DNA of 64,000 nucleotides from Ipomoea triloba (Eukaryota; Streptophyta; Magnoliopsida; Solanales; Convolvulaceae): NCBI RefSeq assembly GCF_003576645.1, contig NC_044930.1, forward strand, positions 12,039,512 to 12,103,511. Direction: 5' to 3'. Shown one piece after another: positions 10,987 through 24,363 of this stretch. The notes under the pieces are model-generated. The model did no database searches and was not told the origin of the DNA. It saw only the letters and a list, made by a program, of their open reading frames with translations. The position numbers and the translations under genes were made by a program. Within the stretch, counting starts at the first letter, position 1. Every line of letters starts with the position of its first letter.

Positions 10987-12310
10987 TTTTTTAAATCTAT
11001 CTCATAATTTATTTTAAAGGAGGATATGAGAAATTTATTGCAGAAAATATAATAAAATCATTTCATATATGTTGACCTGGGTTTAGAATGTTTTTAATTA
11101 ATAACTTACGTGTGATGTAGGGGTAACCCATAAAAAATTAAAGTCTTGAAGACAAAATCTTTCTATATTGTGATAATTATATTCAACTATTCAAGCATAA
11201 TAATTATATTAAAATCTTTAAAAATTGAAAAATTAATATATATATTTGTATTTTATAACAATTATAATTTTCAATTCATGAAAACACTAATCTAACATGA
11301 TATTATAAAAGCATTACAACATAATATCATTTTTAAAAGTATAATATATACATTAAAAAAAACATTATGACTTTGTTTATTTGGCACGCCTAGCTGGAAA
11401 GCTAGTAACTAATAAGCTAACTAATTGAAATTAAAGTGTTCAGTAAAATTAATTATTGAATTAGATGATAAGTGTAACAAAGATATAAATGGATAAACTA
11501 AGATATTAAGATTTTGATTAATGAAGGGTAAATAGTGTCATTTTTGTACATTAATAAAGATAAAAAAGAAAAAAGTTAAAGCCAATCTTATTTTGAAACA
11601 CTACTTGGGTATTAGCATTTCAAAATATGTTAATATCTTAAGTTTCTTATATATAGCTTATTTGTAGTTTCCAATAAGTTATAAGCTCCAAACTAAGTTA
11701 TACCAAACAGGGCCTATACAAATAAAACATTAAAATTGAAGTCTTTAGATAAAATATTTTACATATATAAAAGCACACTATAATATTATATCCACCAATA
11801 ATACATAAATAAAGAGAAATACATTATTTTTAAAATTAAACACTATATATAATTGTTTATAATTATCAAAAAATATAAAAGTTTGAATTTTATTTTACTA
11901 AGTTTAAAAGATTTGAATATAATTGTTACCAGGCAAAAATGATTGGGTTTTTTTTTTTTTTAACAATAAGCCAAAATTAAACAGTAATGTAAAACATGTA
12001 TGCATTCAATATCACCGAAAACTATAAGTACAAATTACAATATATTTATATTATGGTGCATAAACTATTGACATGATCCATGGCCAATTATTTGTGAAAC
12101 GGCTTCGACCATGTAAGAGATAAGGAATTAATGACAAAAATGCACTGAAAGCTACCACCAGGCTAAGGTGATAATGTTAAATTATGCCTCACCTTGTCTA
12201 TCAACTTATCAAGTATTATTTTTTTTATTTTAATTGATACACATCACAATCTAAAAAATTTATATGTAAATATTTAAAATTTGATAATTTTAAACAAAAT
12301 ATTTATACGC
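10987..12310. other. AT-rich intergenic DNA with a decayed Tourist-like MITE
   Basis: No gene is seen. At 11369-11714 the right end (taccaaacagggcc) matches the TIR of the MITE at 31533-31819, but the left end is eroded, so this is a decayed Tourist-type copy at best. Confidence 0.4.
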
Positions 12311-12412
12311 CAAAGACCTTGTGGTCTAGTGACATCCGTTTTAAACTCTCCCACGGAAGGGAGTGGGTTCGAGCCTCGGTGGAGGCGGCTATTGACTCTT
12401 TGTGCTTCAGTA
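12311..12412 (+). mobile_element. tRNA-derived SINE, 3'-truncated (family S1)
   Basis: A tRNA-like head with an A-box-like cttgtggtctagtg and a B box ggttcgagcctc is followed by actctttgtgcttcag, as in the S1 copies at 19092, 30734 and 37385. The 3' body (gttgagaaagtag onward) is missing. Confidence 0.65.
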
Positions 12413-13029
12413 AATGTAAAGAATTCATTATTTATTTTTATTTTATATATTTTTATTTTTTTATTTATATTTTTTTCATTTTTTTTAGAGCGGTCGATGG
12501 GTATTGGCCGACTGCACCATGGTAGTCGGCTTTGGCCGACTTTTGATTCCGCTTTTTTTTTTCTTTCTTTTCTTTTATTAATATTATTGTTATTTTTTTG
12601 CTACTTTTATTAATATTTTTTTGGGCTGGTCCACGTGGCCTAAGTCTAGTATATTATCAATTATTTAGTCCCCACTTTCTTGAGATTTCGTGGTTACAAA
12701 GTCTCTAGAAAGTATGCCTAGTTATCTTTTGGTGATCATCTTTTGGTGATCATTTTCAATTGAGTCAACCTGCAAATAAGATTTTTCCTTCAACCGACTA
12801 CTCAACATTTCAACACCCTGAAAATTTTTAGGATACTAATTAAGTAAAAAACATCTTCTTGAGATGCGCCCCACCAAGTGGGTTTGGTTTGGACCGGTTA
12901 GTTTCCTATTCTAAGTTAGTTGACCATTCATAACACGTGACAGCTCCTAAATGATAAGCATTAATTTCATACAAATACAACAATAAGTATACATGCACGT
13001 AGAACAATATTTAAAGAAATAATTACCAG
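12413..13029. other. Intergenic sequence without recognised features
   Basis: T-rich stretches and a short cluster of ggccgac motifs (12497-12540). No gene recognised. Confidence 0.4.
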
Positions 13030-13143
13030 ACTACGAATATTCATAAGATACAAAAAGGCTTGAAAAGCCTAGTCAGCCGGCCTCGTTACGAGGAGTGCCT
13101 TGTTTGCAAGGGGTGACCTAAGCCAACCACTACGATGATAGGT

Positions 13144-13560
13144 TCATCCTTTTTCTTTTTGTAACCGAAGACATAGACTTTTAAATGCATCAAAGGCCTC
13201 TGACTTTTCCCTTAAAAAGGCAACCCAACAAAATCCTGAGTAATCATCAACAGATACAAAGATATACCTTTTACCTCCTATGTTTTCCGTTTGAGTTGGT
13301 CCCATTAAGTCTATGTGCACCAACTCCAGACAACGCTCAGGCAGTATAGCTTTGACATCTTTGTGAGATGCCCTAGTCTGTTTGCCCATAGCACATACTC
13401 CACAAACTTTATCATGATCAACCTTCATCTTGGGTACTCCTAGAATAGTTTCAAGCTTGGTATGTTTGTCAATGTCTCGATAGTTCATATGCCCTAGTCG
13501 TTTGTGCCACAGCTTATATTCCTCTGATTAAGTCCTATTACACATATAATCAGTTGATAA
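13144..13560 (-). pseudogene. Copia GAG-pre-integrase and N-terminal integrase, truncated
   Basis: The minus frame reads KLWHKRLGHMNYRDI (His-rich start of the GAG-pre-integrase zinc site), CGVCAMGKQTR (its Cys pair), LVHIDLMGPTQT (first catalytic Asp of the integrase core) and FVSVDDYSGFCWV. It ends at KEKG followed by a stop at 13144, where unrelated sequence begins. The second Asp and the Glu of the DDE site are missing, so it cannot be active. Stops upstream (near 13530 and 13590) also break the polyprotein. Confidence 0.85.
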
Positions 13561-13968
13561 AATATAGCAGTTATCAGAAGATCACGTACCATCCATCACA
13601 GTGTATTTCAATTTTTCAAGTACTTGACACTAGTCTTGGTCACACGGTTGGCTGATACTTATAAAATTTGCTTTAAGGCCTTGAACTAACAAGATATCAT
13701 CCAGATGAGGTACACCAGGCACATGCAGTGTACATATTCCAATGATTTTTCCTTTCAGTCCATCTTCAAATCTAACTGATCCATTGTCTGAGGGAACATT
13801 GCACAGATGACTAACATTTCATGTCATATGTCTCGAACAGCCACTATCGAAATGCCATCAAGACTTAGTTAAGGTAGCTGACAGAACTATTGTTGGATAA
13901 CAAACTATGTCAGCTTTTCTAACCCATATCTGTCTCTTGCATGGGGTTATGTTCTTCTTCTGATACTT

Positions 13969-14720
13969 TTATTCTCTTTGTTCCTTGTAAAAGAAGTAGC
14001 ATTCAGGTTGGGTATTCCTTCTTGTATGATAGTAATGGCAGGTTCGGTTATATTTTTTCCATCTGACATATCTTCCCTTGTATTTTGAGTATAAAGATTG
14101 CCTCAATGGAGCTTCTGTCAAAGTTGAGGTAGAATCAAAAGTTGATCCTTTAACAAACACTGTATTTGTCTTTATAGGTAAAGTCCTTTCGAATCCTAAT
14201 CCAATCCTGTTGTTGGATGCCTTTTTTCCAGACTCTAGTATCTCATCTAGAGTTGATGTATTAGCTATCATCTTAATGTTGCGCTTTAATTCCTCTAGTT
14301 CCTTCATCGACTTACCTTCTGTAGCCCTGATCTGATTGATTAAATCATCTTTCATAAGTATGTTATCACTCACCTGTTTAACTTTACATTCAGATTGCTT
14401 TAGATCCTCAATCAGTTTCCTGTTAGTCTTGGCAAGATGTTCCTAGTTAGACACAAGTTTGGTGTATTCTAATTCCAACTTAGAGTGCCTTTCCTCAAAG
14501 TCACCTAAAGACATATAATCTTCTTTATCTGTGTCAGTTAATTCATCAGTTGAGGTAAGAAATGCAACGAAGTTACTAGTACTTTCAACCGCCAACTGGT
14601 TAGCTTCTCCTTCATCATCACTCAAAGTAGTGACTGACATAGACTTCTTTCTTTTTCAGATATGTAGGACATTCAACTTGAATGTGTCCAAACCCCTCAC
14701 ATTCTCTACACTGAATTGAT
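13969..14720 (-). pseudogene. Copia gag C-terminal part with zinc knuckles
   Basis: Downstream of the gag core, the minus strand carries a CCHC knuckle, CRECEGFGHIQVEC (about 14710-14668), and a second, degraded one, CHYYHTRRNTQPEC, near the end. Between them lie acidic and coiled stretches (for example LKRNIKMIA). Stops at about 14443 and between the two open blocks interrupt the frame. Such knuckles bind retrotransposon RNA. Confidence 0.75.
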
Positions 14721-14913
14721 CTATTAAGAGATTTAGATGAGGTTGACGGAGAGTTCTTCTGTTATCTAGATTTAGAGGATTGTCCAGCTTTTGAACCAGT
14801 GGAGTTAGGAAAATTCTTTTGATTTATCTGCTTTTCTTGTCTATACTAATTTCTTCCTGTCTGATTCTGATTCCTTCGATTGAAACCCTTGAGAATTTTT
14901 TTGAAATTTTTCG

Positions 14914-15357
14914 TTAAGAGAGCCAAAGATTCATTTCAAGATCGTCATTATCATAATCATTTTCAAGATCAGTAGAGAATGCGATTGATTTACCCTTTTT
15001 GATGGAACTAGGGTTTTCATATACAAGGACTTGTAGCTCATAATTGTGTAAACTACCCATCAATTCTCCCACTGAATTCTTTTCCCAACCTTTATTCTCC
15101 TGAATAGTCGTCACTTTCATTCGAAATAGCTTAGGGAGAGATCTCAGTATCTTCTTCACGACTCGCGACTCAGTAAATGGTTCTCCAAGAATTGATGCTC
15201 GGTTCATCAGGTCTTGCACCCTACTGTGAAAGTCTGTAATCGATTCTTCCTCATTCATCCTCAATGCTTCGAATTCTAAAAAAACCATCTGGAGCTTGGA
15301 TTGTTTGACATCGTCAATTCTTTCAAATCTAGTTTCAAGAATTTTCCAGGCTTTCAT
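14914..15357 (-). pseudogene. Copia gag capsid-like region (UBN2)
   Basis: The 147-residue minus frame contains AWKILETRFE, SKLQMVFLEFEALRMNE, ITDFHSRVQDLMNRASILGE and RSLPKLFRMKVTTIQE, the conserved order of copia gag. The N-terminal start (MVSNMKPPELDG, near 15650) is separated from it by several stops, so the gene is broken. Confidence 0.85.
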
Positions 15358-15800
15358 TGCTTCTCACACACCAGAAACAAGGGTGAAGACTGATTCATGG
15401 AGTCATCCAACTATGGAGTTTAGCGCTTTGTTGTTGTTGTTGTCTGATCTGTTAATTTCATCCCCAGTCCAGTCAATTTCTGGCTTAATGGCTATTGTAC
15501 CATCATCATTGTTTATTTTGGGAGGTTCTCAGCCGATGATCAGTGTGTGCCAAACCCTCGTCCCTTGAGCTTGAAGATAAATTTCCATTCTGTCTTTCTA
15601 GAAATGCAGTTTGTGCCATCAAGCTCAGGAGGTTTCATGTTGCTAACCATCTATAAGTTAGAGAACCAAGAAAGCAGACTACACAGACTCTATACATTAT
15701 AGTATCTCGATAATCAGACAAGAATGTCAAGAAATATAGTGAAATAGAAAATTCCCTACAAATCAAGTCACTTTTTAGACTTAAAAACTCTAATACCAAA

Positions 15801-16755
15801 TGAAATTTCGCTTATCCTAATATTCTAGGTAATTTGGTAGAGTTTCTACTTTATCTATATTAATTTTATTAGTTATGAATCTTGATTATTATTTTACTCA
15901 GATCATGCATCAGAAGTATAGAATCGAGTGCGGAAAGTACACGTAGAAACTAAGACAGACACACGATATTGTTAACCCAGTTCGATACCTCTATATCTAC
16001 ATCTGGGGCAGGGCCACAGTTTGTCCAATCCACTATACTCAACACCCAATGTACAGAAGGTATGAGAAATCTTTCTCACCCATGTGATCCCTCACAAGGT
16101 ATCTACTTGACTGACCTAAGCTTACAATGGATTGCCAAGACCGGAGATCCACGCTTCAGAAGTCCAACCAAGTCCTCTTGTTGGAAAGCTACTCTGATGC
16201 AGTCTGTCTTGATGATTCACCCTTCACTGATCCATAGTTGTATCGCCTCTACGTCCACAGTTTAAGCACCAAAAGAGTTTTGCCTTCTCAAGATCTCTAA
16301 CAATCAAAACTCCATATCTTAATTCCTTGAGAAAACGATGATGGTCAGAGTTGAACACTTTAGAGCTATGAGAGAATGGTTTCTTTCAATCGATAATCTA
16401 TCATCTATCTCTTCTCGAACATTCTCTCCTTTTTATGTAGAACTCTGACTTGATAACATGGTAATCCCTCATATTTGAATCTTCATTCCTTAATTACCAT
16501 GATACCCTTTGAGGTGACTAAATGATGAGAGCTTTCTTGTAATATCACCTCTTTGCCAGTAACTACTATGCTTAGCTCAGCAAGCTAGAATAGGTTGGTG
16601 AAGTTTCAACGGATATAACTCGGACGCTCTGATATAGACTCTGCTCGATCAGATCTTCACTCTTAATACTAACAAACTCTAGACATGACCCTATCTAATT
16701 TACCATAATAAATCAGCCAATTACATCAGTGGGGTTTAGACTTTAAAACCTAACA
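15801..16755 (-). repeat. 5' LTR of the decayed Copia element
   Basis: On the minus strand it starts tgttaggttttaaagtctaa and ends tttca, directly followed by the primer site. Length is 955 bp. The partner LTR was not found in the window. Confidence 0.75.
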
Positions 16756-17166
16756 TTTAGAAATTTGTTGATATTAATTATAATCTTTCTTGTCATCAAA
16801 AGAATACAATTTCATTTTATCTTAATTTTGAAATACTCATTATTTTTTCACCATCAGGGTTCAAATTTATGACCACTTATTTGAAATGTTAATTGAGATA
16901 CCATCACGATAATCACATTACATGGTAGTTGACATAAAATTTTATCTTTTAATTTAGTTCCAAAGTTATTCATTTATTTCAATCATATTGTTTTCATTGG
17001 ATTTTGAATTGCACGCCATACATGTTTAAAATTAGGCTAAAATCACTACAAATCTAATACGAGCTAATAAAGTTAGGCCCCTAACGGGAAATTAAAAATG
17101 TTGGTATAATTATTTGTTGAAATGGAGGGTTCATATTATTTTGATTTTAGTATTTTTTTTATTTTT
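16756..17166. other. Intergenic sequence without recognised features
   Basis: AT-rich; no gene, tRNA or clear repeat end was recognised. Confidence 0.4.
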
Positions 17167-17988
17167 TCTACTTTACCATCTATTATATCAATTACTTTTC
17201 TAAATACCCATACATTTCGTCAGTGTAAACTTTAGTATCCGAATATTCCGTTAACTATATACTATTCTTAACTTACTCATTGATTTTCATAAGGAAAGGC
17301 CTTAGGTTCGAACCCCATCCCAATAAAAATTGACAAATCATTAAACAAATACTATGAACATGTTAGAGTATATTAAAAAATACAATATAAAATTTAACAT
17401 GAACTTTGATCAATTAATTAGCCAGACTATAAACATAGCATTCAAAGTTGAGCATCAAAGATTACAAATAAGGAACCTTGAAATTAATTTCTTGCATTTT
17501 TTAAAAAGAAATCTAGGTTAAGCTTTTCTCTTTTTTTTTCTTTTTTTTTGGCTTCATTTTTTTTTCATTTAATTAATCTTCTTTTGATTATTTAGAACAA
17601 GACTCAATATTTTAATAATGCTTTTGCATGATTGGAAATGATTTAGTTAATTATGGTATAAATATTTTTTGTATTTTTATAATGGTACAATAGTACATTA
17701 ATTTACAAATATTGTACCATACTATTATATTTTTATCGGATAAAATTATTCCTACATCATTAAAATTCCATACCTATATATATATAAGTAATGCTACCGA
17801 CCCCTCATAATCTCCTTCTTGACATGGCACTTTACATTTGATAATTCAATTTAGTCTTTGATAATAAGTTAGTCGGGACCCACTTTATGACATCCATTTG
17901 TTATAAGCTATGCTAGGATAATGGATTTCAAGTGTGGAGGGGAGGGGGAGTATTTTTTAGGGGAACAAAACGTGTGTGTGTGTGTTTT

Positions 17989-18044
<56 letters not shown>

Positions 18045-18573
18045 CATGATCAAATATGAACTTTGTTACTCGTGATAAATGTTGACTAATTTGATCCATC
18101 CATTTAGGATGATCAATGTTTAAAAATGACGGGTCAATTTTATAAATATTAGTATAAGAAAATTAAAATCTAGGAATTTTATGCATCTATTTCATAAATG
18201 TAACAAAACTAATTAGATTTTTTTTTGTGCAAACTAATACCAGATTACCAGTAATCTAATTGCACATGAGACACTACCAACAAAAAAAACGGACAAGCAA
18301 TGTGAAGACGAAGGCAATGACAAATCTATCCAAATGCGAATTAACAAAACTTAAAGTAATTTCAACTAAAAGTAGTATCTGTTATCTAATACCATATCAA
18401 CTGCACTAAGTATTTAGATAATTATTTTTAAAAAATTGTAAATTAATCATTCATTTTATTGCCAATTATAATGAACTTCCTTCATATATTCTTACATTAA
18501 TATATTTTAAATTATTTATTTAAATAGAAATATTATGCATTAAATTAGTCGCGAAATGAACGTTAAAAACTAG
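17167..18573 (+). mobile_element. Possible Helitron relic
   Basis: The first ~180 bp (tctactttaccatctattat onward, through ccttaggttcgaaccccatc) match the inverted 5' part of the Helitron candidate at 23488-24692. A possible 3' end is taaaaactag at 18564-18573, preceded by a weak cgcgaaatgaacg stem. The interior contains (GT)n and (TA)n runs (17971-18042). Weak evidence. Confidence 0.3.
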
Positions 18574-18771
18574 TAACTTTAATATAGAAGAAGAAAAGAA
18601 AAGAGAAAAATGCTGCATCGGTTGAAGCCTTGTGGCTTTAAATTGTTGTAACCTCAAAATCATAAATATGCCTCGACATTGGGATCATAGACTTCTTCCC
18701 AACTCCCTAGAAATTCTGCTTATTTATTAAAAACTACAAACAATGCTTCGTATTTGTCTTTTCAAAAATTG

Positions 18772-18803
<32 letters not shown>

Positions 18804-18951
18804 AAAGAAGAACGACTCCGATAGTCTGTGTGCATTATTGGGTGCAAATAATTATAAATTATATTCATTGATATTGTAATTGTTGTCCACAATGATCAAT
18901 GTTGTCATTCATGTGATCCATAATTTTAAAAAGTATAATAAATCGTAGCGA

Positions 18952-18985
<34 letters not shown>

Positions 18986-19091
18986 ATACAATAAATATCA
19001 ATGAAGCGCCATTTACACCATACGTATAACATTATCTCCGTATTGATTCCTATTTTCTTGTCCCACACGATTATTATATATCTTTGTTGTT
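18574..19091. other. Intergenic sequence with poly(A) and (TA)n runs
   Basis: Contains an A homopolymer of about 30 (18771-18800) and a TA run (18955-18980). No gene recognised. Confidence 0.4.
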
Positions 19092-19267
19092 TTTGTTTTT
19101 TTTTTTTTTTTGAGTTCTATTGACTCGGTTACAATGTAGTATCTGTTCATAGCTACTTTCTCAACCTACTGAAGCACAAAGAGTCAACAGATGCCTCCAC
19201 TGAGGCTCGAACCCACTCCCTTCCATATTGGAGTGTACACCGGGTGCCGCTTGACTACGAGGTTTTT
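19092..19267 (-). mobile_element. tRNA-derived SINE, full length (family S1)
   Basis: Read on the minus strand: tRNA-like head with cctcgtagtcaagcggcacc, B box gggttcgagcctcag, body ctctttgtgcttcagtaggt, gttgagaaagtagc, gaacagatactacattgtaa, then a poly(A) tail. About 175 bp. This is the best reference copy of the family in the window. Flanking tttttgttttt on both sides may be the target duplication. Confidence 0.8.
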
Positions 19268-20235
19268 GTTTTTATTTTTATTTTTTTTGTGGGAATTCAT
19301 AATTTTATTTTTATATATTTGTTTGGAGGTTATTGCGGAATCAACTTAACTAATTAGTTAAGTCTATATTAAATATATGACAAAATCTTAAATTAAATTG
19401 TGTTACGGATAAGACGAATCACGTTTTCCAGAATATTACATTTTTTCTCATAAGTATTATTTTTCTCATAAGTAACTCTTTAACCCCTAATGTTATATTT
19501 TTATTTAAAAGTATTATATATTTTCTCATACATATTATACTGTCTTTCACAAGCAACCATTAATTTATTTATCAATGATTAAATTACATTTTTATCATAA
19601 ACAACGGTTAAACCTTTAAATATTATATTTTGGTTTAAAAATACATCATTTTTTAAAGTATTAAATTTTTCATTATAAATATAAAATAATTTATTCTTGA
19701 TCAGTATTATATTTTTTTAACATAAATTTTACATTTATATTTTAACACGATCTGTTTCACAAATAAAAATATGTGAAATGATTTCACATAAAACTTACCT
19801 TAAATATATAGGCTTTCAGCATACACACGCATATCTTTGCTTTGTAGATTAATACAAGTTTAGGTTCTTTTTCTTTATTAAAAAAAAAAAAACACCCCTA
19901 AAACTTAGATGAATAATTTGTAAATTTGATAAATATTAATATTTGAGTTGAATTAAATATTAATTAAAATTATTTAAATCTGAAAATGAATCAACAATTA
20001 TTGGGTTCAACATTCGGTTGCGTAACGCATTGAAATTATTTGGCAAAAGAAAAATCCAACTTATGATAATGGACATGCATGTTTAGGAACTTTCGGGCAT
20101 ATATGAACGTACAGGTGGCAAAATCTGAACCCATCACAATGTCACTTGCAAAGTTTTTGAATACGACGTTAAAGTCATTTGACAGTTCATCATGATTCAC
20201 ACAGTGTTTTGTAAATCATGATTGATATTCTATGA
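19268..20235. other. AT-rich intergenic sequence
   Basis: No gene or element ends recognised. Phrases such as attatatttttatttaaaagta recur loosely between 19480 and 19700. Confidence 0.4.
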
Positions 20236-21105
20236 GCATCCATCGGTTTTTAAGGAGTTTTTACAGATATGACTAGGAGAGAGAAGATGGGAGAAAAAAA
20301 AATCCGCATCCTTCCCGAACGCAGCATACAACTCTCCGCTGTACTGCACTCTCCAAGTGTGCTTGTTCACCCCTTCTTCCTTACCCTGACAAGTCTTTGT
20401 GAAAGAACTCCGATGAAAAAACTCTTTTTAGTTTAGTCTTATTCTTCACGTCCAGGATTACCCCTTGGATCATTAGATAGGAACTCAAAGATGAAGAGAG
20501 AAACAAAAAATAAATGAGAGGTCTTGATAGAGAAAGGCTCAAAACCCCATAATAAAGTCCAGTCGCAAGAACTGAATTTATTATTTTGTAATAAACCGAA
20601 CGAAAAGGAAATTAATTCGTTTCATCAAAAAAGCCTTAAGAGAGTTATTCGCGACAAAATAGTCTTTGTGATCTCTTCCTCTTCTTCTTTATCAATTGCA
20701 TAAAATATTTCATCCTTATTAGTCCCAATTGGAGTCTTTTGCCTGCCAAGTCAATTTCGGGCCACCAAACCCTGCAACTGATGAGAAGGTGGATACCTGT
20801 ATAACCATCGAAGGCTGTTGAAGTGACTAAGATATATAAATGGTCATTCACGCGCCCAGAGAACGCATGCAGTACACGCGCCCTCTGGGCGCACACCGTG
20901 AGCTTCAAGTCTTCAACGCGCAAGGCTTCAGGCTTTCTTCACATTTCTCTCTCTTCTTGGACCCCACAAATAACCCATCTTCGTGCAAATTAAATTTCCT
21001 CTCCCTCCTCTCTCCTCTCTCCTCTCTCCTCCAAATCATCATCTCTCATCTCCATATCATCCTAATAACTACACATTATTCACAGATGGTGATGCTCTAA
21101 GGGCT
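20236..21105. mobile_element. Possible non-autonomous DNA transposon
   Basis: gagcatccatcgg at the left and cagatggtgatgctc at the right are roughly inverted, and the left flank phrase gagtttttacagatatgact has a diverged copy at 21139. The interior has a GC-rich palindrome-like gcgcccagaga/ccctctgggcgc (20853-20891). No transposase. Tentative. Confidence 0.3.
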
Positions 21106-21408
21106 TCCCAAATAGTTAAACTTGGGTGTGAATTTTGAAGAGTTTTTGTAAGTGTGATTAAGAAAGAGAAAATGAGGGTGGAGGAAAAAAGAAAAGGAAA
21201 AACAAAACAAAAAACAAAACAAAAATTGAAATAAAAATTCTTTTAAAAAAATAATAATTTTACGTGCTTGCCTAGGCGCAAATATTGCGCTTCACGAGTG
21301 CGTGAGCCGCATTAAGGTTCTGAAATGGGACCCATTCCAACCTCCAAAACCCTCCAATTTGCAGGAGAAAGAATTCAACAAAAACACCTATTTCCCATTT
21401 GCTAAAAA

Positions 21409-21843
21409 CCAATATTGCAAAAATCCCGCATAGGTGCTAGGCGGCTGGCCGGCTAGGCGACCGCCTAGGCCGCCAAAGCACCGCCTAGGCCGCTTAGGCG
21501 CTGACCACCTAGGCATCGACTAGACTGACTAGGTCTTCTAGTTGGTTGATTAACTATTGTTCTTTGTTTCAATAGGTTATTTCACTCAAAATAACATCGT
21601 TTTGAGCGAAATAATCCAAAATTGTACAAACTTTAGATATTTTTTAGTTTAATATTTAATATTTTAGTATTAACTATTAAAGTATTATATAATTTATAAT
21701 TATTAGTCTTTAAAAAATTAAAAATACTTAAACAAATTTTTATAAAATAAAAAAATACACGGGCGCCTAGGCGCCGATTAATTCCCTGCTAGGCGTCCTA
21801 GGTGCTAGGCGCTCCCCGAGCGCCTAGCGATTTTTTCAACCAT
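21409..21843. mobile_element. hAT non-autonomous element (family H1)
   Basis: The 435-bp element is bounded by a perfect 8-bp target duplication, gctaaaaa (21401-21408 and 21844-21851), the hAT hallmark. Its ends ccaatattgcaaaaatc and (reverse complement) atggttgaaaaaatc are inverted repeats. Both subterminal regions are packed with cctaggcg/gctaggcg motifs on both strands, strongly GC-rich around an AT-rich core. No coding capacity. A second member lies at 24950-25412. Confidence 0.85.
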
Positions 21844-21851
21844 GCTAAAAA

Positions 21852-22451
21852 CTGATCAATCGTGTTTTACTGTTCCAAAAGCAAGTGAAAAGCAACCATT
21901 GGGGGTGGCCTAATAAAATTATAATATAATTAAAATGATATTTTAGTGTTATTATAATGAAATTAATATATGTAAAAAAAAAATTAAAATCTAAAATCAT
22001 ACCGTAGTGTATATTATTAAATGAACCTGAAGTATAATTAAAATAGTAATTCTTCAGCAATCAGCATTACTATAATTAAACTAGTGATTGTGAAAACTGA
22101 AGGGTAATTAGAATGATGCCTACTTCATGGTCCATATTGCTACATAGCCATGGTCTACATTAAAAATTTCCCGTTATTTGAAGAGTTGGATATTTGCATT
22201 ACGTGAATTTCTGTAATGCACGTAAATTTTCCGTTATTTGAAGAGTTTGCATTACGTGAATTTCTATAAATAATGACGAATAAAATTGATATGATTTAGG
22301 GTGCATTTGATTCAAATATTAGAATTGAAATTGTAATGATAATCAAATACTTGGTAATGATAATAGGTTTAAGTAGAATATATGAGTAACTTTGATAGTA
22401 AATAGGAATTGTGCGGAATAAAAACAAATAATTAATCAATTGATTAATTAA

Positions 22452-22498
<47 letters not shown>

Positions 22499-23129
22499 GC
22501 AGATATACACACACTCACATGTGTGTGTATTGGATTATACGAGAACAAGTTCGTAGAAAAAAATTAAGAATTAATCACAATCTTACATCAGAAAAAATTG
22601 AACGCACTAGATCAGATTTTAAAAAAAAAATGCAATGATAGTTTCATAATTATCACCAACTTTACTATGCAAATGTGAACACTAAAATTTGCAATTTTTA
22701 GACTTTTCCAAGTTTGCACATTTAGTATTAACGTTTTGCTCATTTAGTGCTAACATTTTGCATATTTAGTATTAAAAGTTTGCACTTGCAAAAATGCGAA
22801 AATGCATTGCAATTTGGGTTTCGATTTTAGAGTTTTATGACTGAGTTTTTGATTTTATTTGGTCGAGTAGTTCACTTTTTACTACTTAAGGTCAAATATT
22901 TACGGTTTAAATTTAAAATTTAGTTTTTTTCGTTGATTTTATAGAATTTACTATGTTTGCATATTTAGTTGTTAAAGATGGCATATTTAACTGTAAAAGT
23001 TTGTGCAATGGAGTTGATAATAGTTACGAAATTTCCATCGCATCTTTTTATTTTTAATCTGATTATATTTACAGATATAAATATGAGATTAGTTCTTATT
23101 TCTCTCATGTGGAAGTTTTCTCACAGGAG

Positions 23130-23227
<98 letters not shown>

Positions 23228-23487
23228 TTATTTATTTATTTATTTATTTATTAAAATTCCATATTTAATACATGGACAATGACCTTTTTATTTTTTCATT
23301 TTTTTACTCTTTATTTTCGATTCCATTGTTCAAAAGTAGAAGAGTAAAATGACAATGAGTGCTGTAATTAGTAAAGGATTTGATTCTAATAGTAGGATAA
23401 CAAAAGTAGACAAACAAACATAATAATGAATATTAAAATCTACAATAGAGTGTAAAAGTCACCAACTAAACACCCTTTATATATATA
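21852..23487. other. AT-rich intergenic DNA with microsatellites
   Basis: No gene recognised. Contains (TA)n at 22456-22496 and (TA)n followed by (TTTA)n at 23132-23252. Short repeats of gcatatttagt/gcacatttagt occur at 22690-22770. Confidence 0.5.
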
Positions 23488-24283
23488 CTAGTTTTTTCGC
23501 GCGCATTGCGCGAATAGGATAATGCCCAATGTTTATTTTTAAATAAGAACTTCAAAGTATATCAATACAATATTATATATGAGATGTTCATGCATATGTA
23601 ATTGAATGTTGAATTTGTTTATTTAAATTGGTAATTCAAAGTATATGAATGCAAGATAATATATGAGGGGTTGAATATAATTGTCACTAAAATAAATGTT
23701 TGCAATTTTGTAAAAACGATAGTCTAAATACTTAGTATAAATAAATAGTACTTTTGGTAATAAAAATTTATACATTTTAAATCATATTAATAAAGAAATA
23801 TGATTTCTCTTTAAAGTGAACAACTGTAATGTAGTCCAAGAAATGTTACGGGATAGTTTCCCGCTTCAATTTATTGGGTTATTCGAATGTCTTCTTTATC
23901 ATCAACAAATCCTCCCGCTTGAAATTATTTTTTTTTTAAATTTTTTCTATCTTATTAATAAAATACTTGGTAGATAAATATATAACATTATTTTGTATTA
24001 TAACTTTGATACGGAGTATTTAATTACAAGATAGTGTAAAAAGAAGACAATGAATAATATAATGAATATAATTAATTAATGAATTTGAAGACAAGGTATC
24101 TTTACATTGTAGAAAATAAAGACACTGTAACTAATAAAATTATATCTCTTTTTGATTTTTTGATAACGAATAATTTTTATTGGTGAAAATAAAGACATAT
24201 AACTAATGAAATTATATCTCTTTTTAAATTTTTTGTTAATGAATAATTTTTAGTGTAGAAAATAAAGATAATATAACTAATAC

Positions 24284-24363
<80 letters not shown>

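Larger units (their letters stand above)
13140..16755 (-). mobile_element. Decayed, truncated Ty1/copia retrotransposon
   Basis: Reading on the minus strand: a 955-bp 5' LTR (16755 to 15801, starting TGTTAGGTTTTAAAG and ending CA, with a TATA-like ctacataaaaagg near 16432), a degenerate initiator-Met-tRNA primer site (TGGTATTAGAG, 15798-15788), a gag region with two zinc knuckles, GAG-pre-integrase, and the beginning of integrase. Homology stops abruptly near 13140, before the second catalytic Asp of integrase, so reverse transcriptase, RNase H and the 3' LTR are absent. Several stops and frameshifts show an old copy. Confidence 0.85.

Noticed and set aside
12281..12613. 110-codon frame over the SINE at 12311
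   Set aside because: It runs through the SINE and T-rich DNA, with a Phe-rich low-complexity product.
17908..23268. Frames rich in YIYIYI at 17908, 18865, 22296 and 22969
   Set aside because: Translations of (TA)n runs, no gene evidence.
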